This document shows, piece after piece, positions 61,931 through 64,000 of a DNA stretch of 64,000 nucleotides (position 1 is its first letter; each line of letters starts with the position of its first letter). The notes beneath the pieces are model-generated. The model was given only the letters and a program-made list of their open reading frames with translations, had not been told where the DNA came from and made no database searches. The translations under genes and the position numbers were made by a program. The DNA is taken from NCBI RefSeq assembly GCF_045862395.1, contig NZ_AP023087.1, positions 1,302,001 through 1,366,000 on the forward strand, given 5' to 3'. This DNA comes from Marinicellulosiphila megalodicopiae. Its GTDB lineage: Bacteria > Pseudomonadota > Gammaproteobacteria > Pseudomonadales > Natronospirillaceae.

Positions 61931-64000
61931 ATGGAGTTTTTAAAGATTGTGGAAAATATATTGTTTTCCCAAAACAAAACTAAAATTAAGAGGATGTTGT
62001 TTCGAAAGAAAATGTTTGCTTCAAAAGGAAGTCATTTAATTCTCAACGCAAAAAAAAAGTTTGATGCATCGGAGAATATATTTTATAAAAATAGTTTGAG
62101 TCATTTAGGTACATTTGTATCTAGCGTAATATTTGGCGTAATCGCATTACTAGTTACACCTGTTGCTATTGCTTTGCCATTAGGTACAAATTGGGTTGAT
62201 TCAAGGGACGATTTTCAATCAGCTGATGAATGTTCAGGTTGTCATAGCACTCAATTTGAACAATGGCGTTCTTCAATGATGGGGTATTCATCTATTAGTC
62301 CACCTATTCATGCGCTTGAAGCTGTTGAAAATCATGAAAATGCTTTTGGTGCAGGTCATGGTCGATTAACTCGAACCGATGGTGCAGATTACGGTGTATT
62401 AAGAACTGAAAATCAACTATTTTGTCAAAAGTGTCATGCGCCTGTAGCCGTTCTCACAGACGCATTTGAAGATGTTGTTTTTGATGCAAATACGCTAATT
62501 GGAAATAAAGATATGGATGGTAATCCGTTGATTCCTGATTCGCATACACGATTGGTTAATATTGCAAACGACACAAGTGAAAACTTTACAGATATACAAA
62601 AAAGTAATGCAAAAGTCGCCACTGAAGGCGTGACCTGTACTGTTTGTCATAGTATGGATGGACAAAATATATACAATGGAGCAATAGATAATCGACCTGG
62701 TTTTGAGGTGGGTACAGCTAATAGTGGTTATTTAATTGAGCGCCACAAATCAAATGATACATCTAACCGAATGTATTTTGGACCATTTGATGAAATTGCT
62801 GGTGGCGTTTTTGCCGATTTATCAAGTGCATTTCAAATGTTTGCCCCTCACTTAGCAGATGTAACAGAGTTCGCGGCACTACCAACTTCCCCTACTTCAC
62901 ATACAAATTTACAAAATGTTAAATATATTGGTGAAGATGGCTTGCAACGGCCTTATATTAAAACTGGTGAAATGTGTGGCAGTTGTCATGATGTACGTAT
63001 ACCAGCACCAGACTTAAATGCCGATATTGCAGATTCTGATAAAGACCCATTTAGACGCGTAGAAAATTTATTTTCGGAGTGGCTAAATAGCCCGTGGAAT
63101 AATAATGATAATACGTTTAACAAAGTCAAAATAGACAATTCAGCAGCTAATCAGCCTGGCAATAATCGATTTACTTATTATACCGATAGTATCCACCGTT
63201 ATGCCTATGATGAGAATAGTGATATTTATGATGAAAACTTGGCTTACGCAGCATTTATCGATCCTGGGTTACGAGAATTAGAAAATCATATAGCAAATCC
63301 GCGCGAACCCGCTAAAACTTCCACTGGTGCTCAAGTTTATAATGCCGCTGGTGATAAAATGAAACGAATTACAACCTGCCAAGATTGTCATATGTCAACT
63401 TACATGACCGACCCTGATGCTAAACCTGGTGACTACAAAATGGGTAAAGTTTCAACCTTTTCTGATGATATTGAAGAAATTAGTAATCATCGCTTTATTG
63501 GTGTTGATCGGTTCTTAACTCATGAATTGCCAGCGATTGATCCAACCGCTCCAGGCAATAATGGTCTAGCGAATTTCGATATCTCAGAAATCCCTATTGG
63601 AACAACAGCTTTCAATGATTTTATGGATAAAGATAATGTTAACTCAACTTTAGATTTTGATGGTGGTGATATATTTGACGCTCGTGAAATTCTATTACAA
63701 AAAGCGGTGGATTTTAAAGTTATCTCAGCTGAAGTGGATACAGTAACTAACACTTTGCCAATTAAAATCTCAGTAGAAAACGTAGGGGCGGGTCATAATA
63801 TTCCTGCAGGTTTATCACAAGAGCGTCAAGTTTGGATTGAATTGGAAGTGTTAAAAGGTGAAGGTACCGAAGATTCTCCATATATCAATGTTTATACATC
63901 AGGTGCATTAACTCAATTTTCACACAATGCAGCAGATGAGATAATAGATAGTAATGGTCAAACATTATCCACACAAAACCAAGTTGCAGCTACAGAATTT
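61931..64000 (+). CDS. Multiheme c-type cytochrome (3' end outside window)
   Basis: The frame from ATG 61931 stays open to the window's end (690 codons). AAGGTAAGGG precedes the start. The first 56 residues or so are basic and without a membrane segment. A hydrophobic signal or anchor follows (about 60-82, including SSVIFGVIALLVTPVAIA). Five heme-binding CxxCH motifs are visible: CSGCH 101, CQKCH 165, CTVCH 236, CGSCH 349 and CQDCH 483. CSGCHSTQFEQWRSSMMGYS resembles cytochrome c554-type proteins, and ENVGAGHNIPAGLSQERQVW marks a C-terminal beta domain seen in such proteins. It probably carries electrons in the periplasm or to the outer surface. Further hemes may follow beyond the window. Confidence 0.87.
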   Translation, partial: MEFLKIVENILFSQNKTKIKRMLFRKKMFASKGSHLILNAKKKFDASENIFYKNSLSHLGTFVSSVIFGVIALLVTPVAIALPLGTNWVDSRDDFQSADECSGCHSTQFEQWRSSMMGYSSISPPIHALEAVENHENAFGAGHGRLTRTDGADYGVLRTENQLFCQKCHAPVAVLTDAFEDVVFDANTLIGNKDMDGNPLIPDSHTRLVNIANDTSENFTDIQKSNAKVATEGVTCTVCHSMDGQNIYNGAIDNRPGFEVGTANSGYLIERHKSNDTSNRMYFGPFDEIAGGVFADLSSAFQMFAPHLADVTEFAALPTSPTSHTNLQNVKYIGEDGLQRPYIKTGEMCGSCHDVRIPAPDLNADIADSDKDPFRRVENLFSEWLNSPWNNNDNTFNKVKIDNSAANQPGNNRFTYYTDSIHRYAYDENSDIYDENLAYAAFIDPGLRELENHIANPREPAKTSTGAQVYNAAGDKMKRITTCQDCHMSTYMTDPDAKPGDYKMGKVSTFSDDIEEISNHRFIGVDRFLTHELPAIDPTAPGNNGLANFDISEIPIGTTAFNDFMDKDNVNSTLDFDGGDIFDAREILLQKAVDFKVISAEVDTVTNTLPIKISVENVGAGHNIPAGLSQERQVWIELEVLKGEGTEDSPYINVYTSGALTQFSHNAADEIIDSNGQTLSTQNQVAATEF

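Noticed and set aside
1..64000. CRISPR arrays, prophage or known defence genes
   Set aside because: No regularly spaced repeat-spacer array, phage structural gene or recognised defence gene was found.

Overview
The window is a 64 kb stretch of an AT-rich (roughly one-third G+C by eye) gammaproteobacterial chromosome. The order ftsK-lolA-rarA-crcB-serS-cysG, the pair rppH-ptsP, an Rsd/AlgQ regulator, mnmG-rsmG-parA-parB and a tRNA-Gly/Cys/Leu cluster next to gltX point to the Oceanospirillales/Pseudomonadales side of the class, probably a marine bacterium. No species can be named from the sequence alone.

Layout. 1-6.6 kb: housekeeping run (FtsK end, LolA, RarA, CrcB, SerS, CysG). 6.7-9.7 kb: reverse operon gloA, RmlD-like reductase, moaC and a membrane-anchored unknown. 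9.8-15.1 kb: GH13 glucosidase, ptsP, rppH and a HAD phosphatase. 15.2-16.3 kb: an intact-looking IS1595-type element. 16.4-19.6 kb: FadH-like flavoenzyme and a DMT transporter. 19.6-33.6 kb: a phosphate-starvation cluster. 33.7-38.9 kb: cyanide-insensitive-type bd oxidase with a GbsR/MarR regulator, a K+ channel, a frameshifted P-loop kinase and a CNNM/CBS protein. 39.3-41.1 kb: MetF-like protein and FMN reductase. 41.1-41.5 kb: a 300-bp internally deleted copy of the IS1595 element. 41.6-49.9 kb: mnmG, rsmG, parAB, rsd, a FliL-like protein, three tRNAs and gltX. 51.4-57.3 kb: proline catabolism and uptake (putA, putP). 58.0-60.2 kb: a surface lipoprotein with Ig-like and DUF285 repeats. 60.3-61.5 kb: a decayed IS5-type element. 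61.9 kb to the end: the start of a multiheme cytochrome c that runs off the window.

The most interesting part is 19.6-33.6 kb. Four transcription units each carry TGTCAT-type PhoB half-sites on an 11-bp grid, with a -10-like hexamer 9-10 bp downstream. They are an orphan PstS; a DUF3450/TtpC/ExbB/ExbD/TonB/TPR energising operon; a beta-helix-like lipoprotein followed by a TonB-dependent receptor; and a membrane-bound CheA-like kinase with a CheY and a CheX. Together they look like a phosphate-starvation regulon that builds a dedicated TonB-driven outer-membrane import route for an unknown phosphorus-containing substrate, plus its own chemotaxis-like signalling module. The kinase gene has an apparent one-base frameshift in its first membrane helix.

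The window also shows signs of genome flux: two IS families, a mobile-element deletion derivative with its own target duplication, simple tandem repeats near surface-protein genes, and origin-type genes (mnmG-rsmG-parAB) separated from their usual neighbours.
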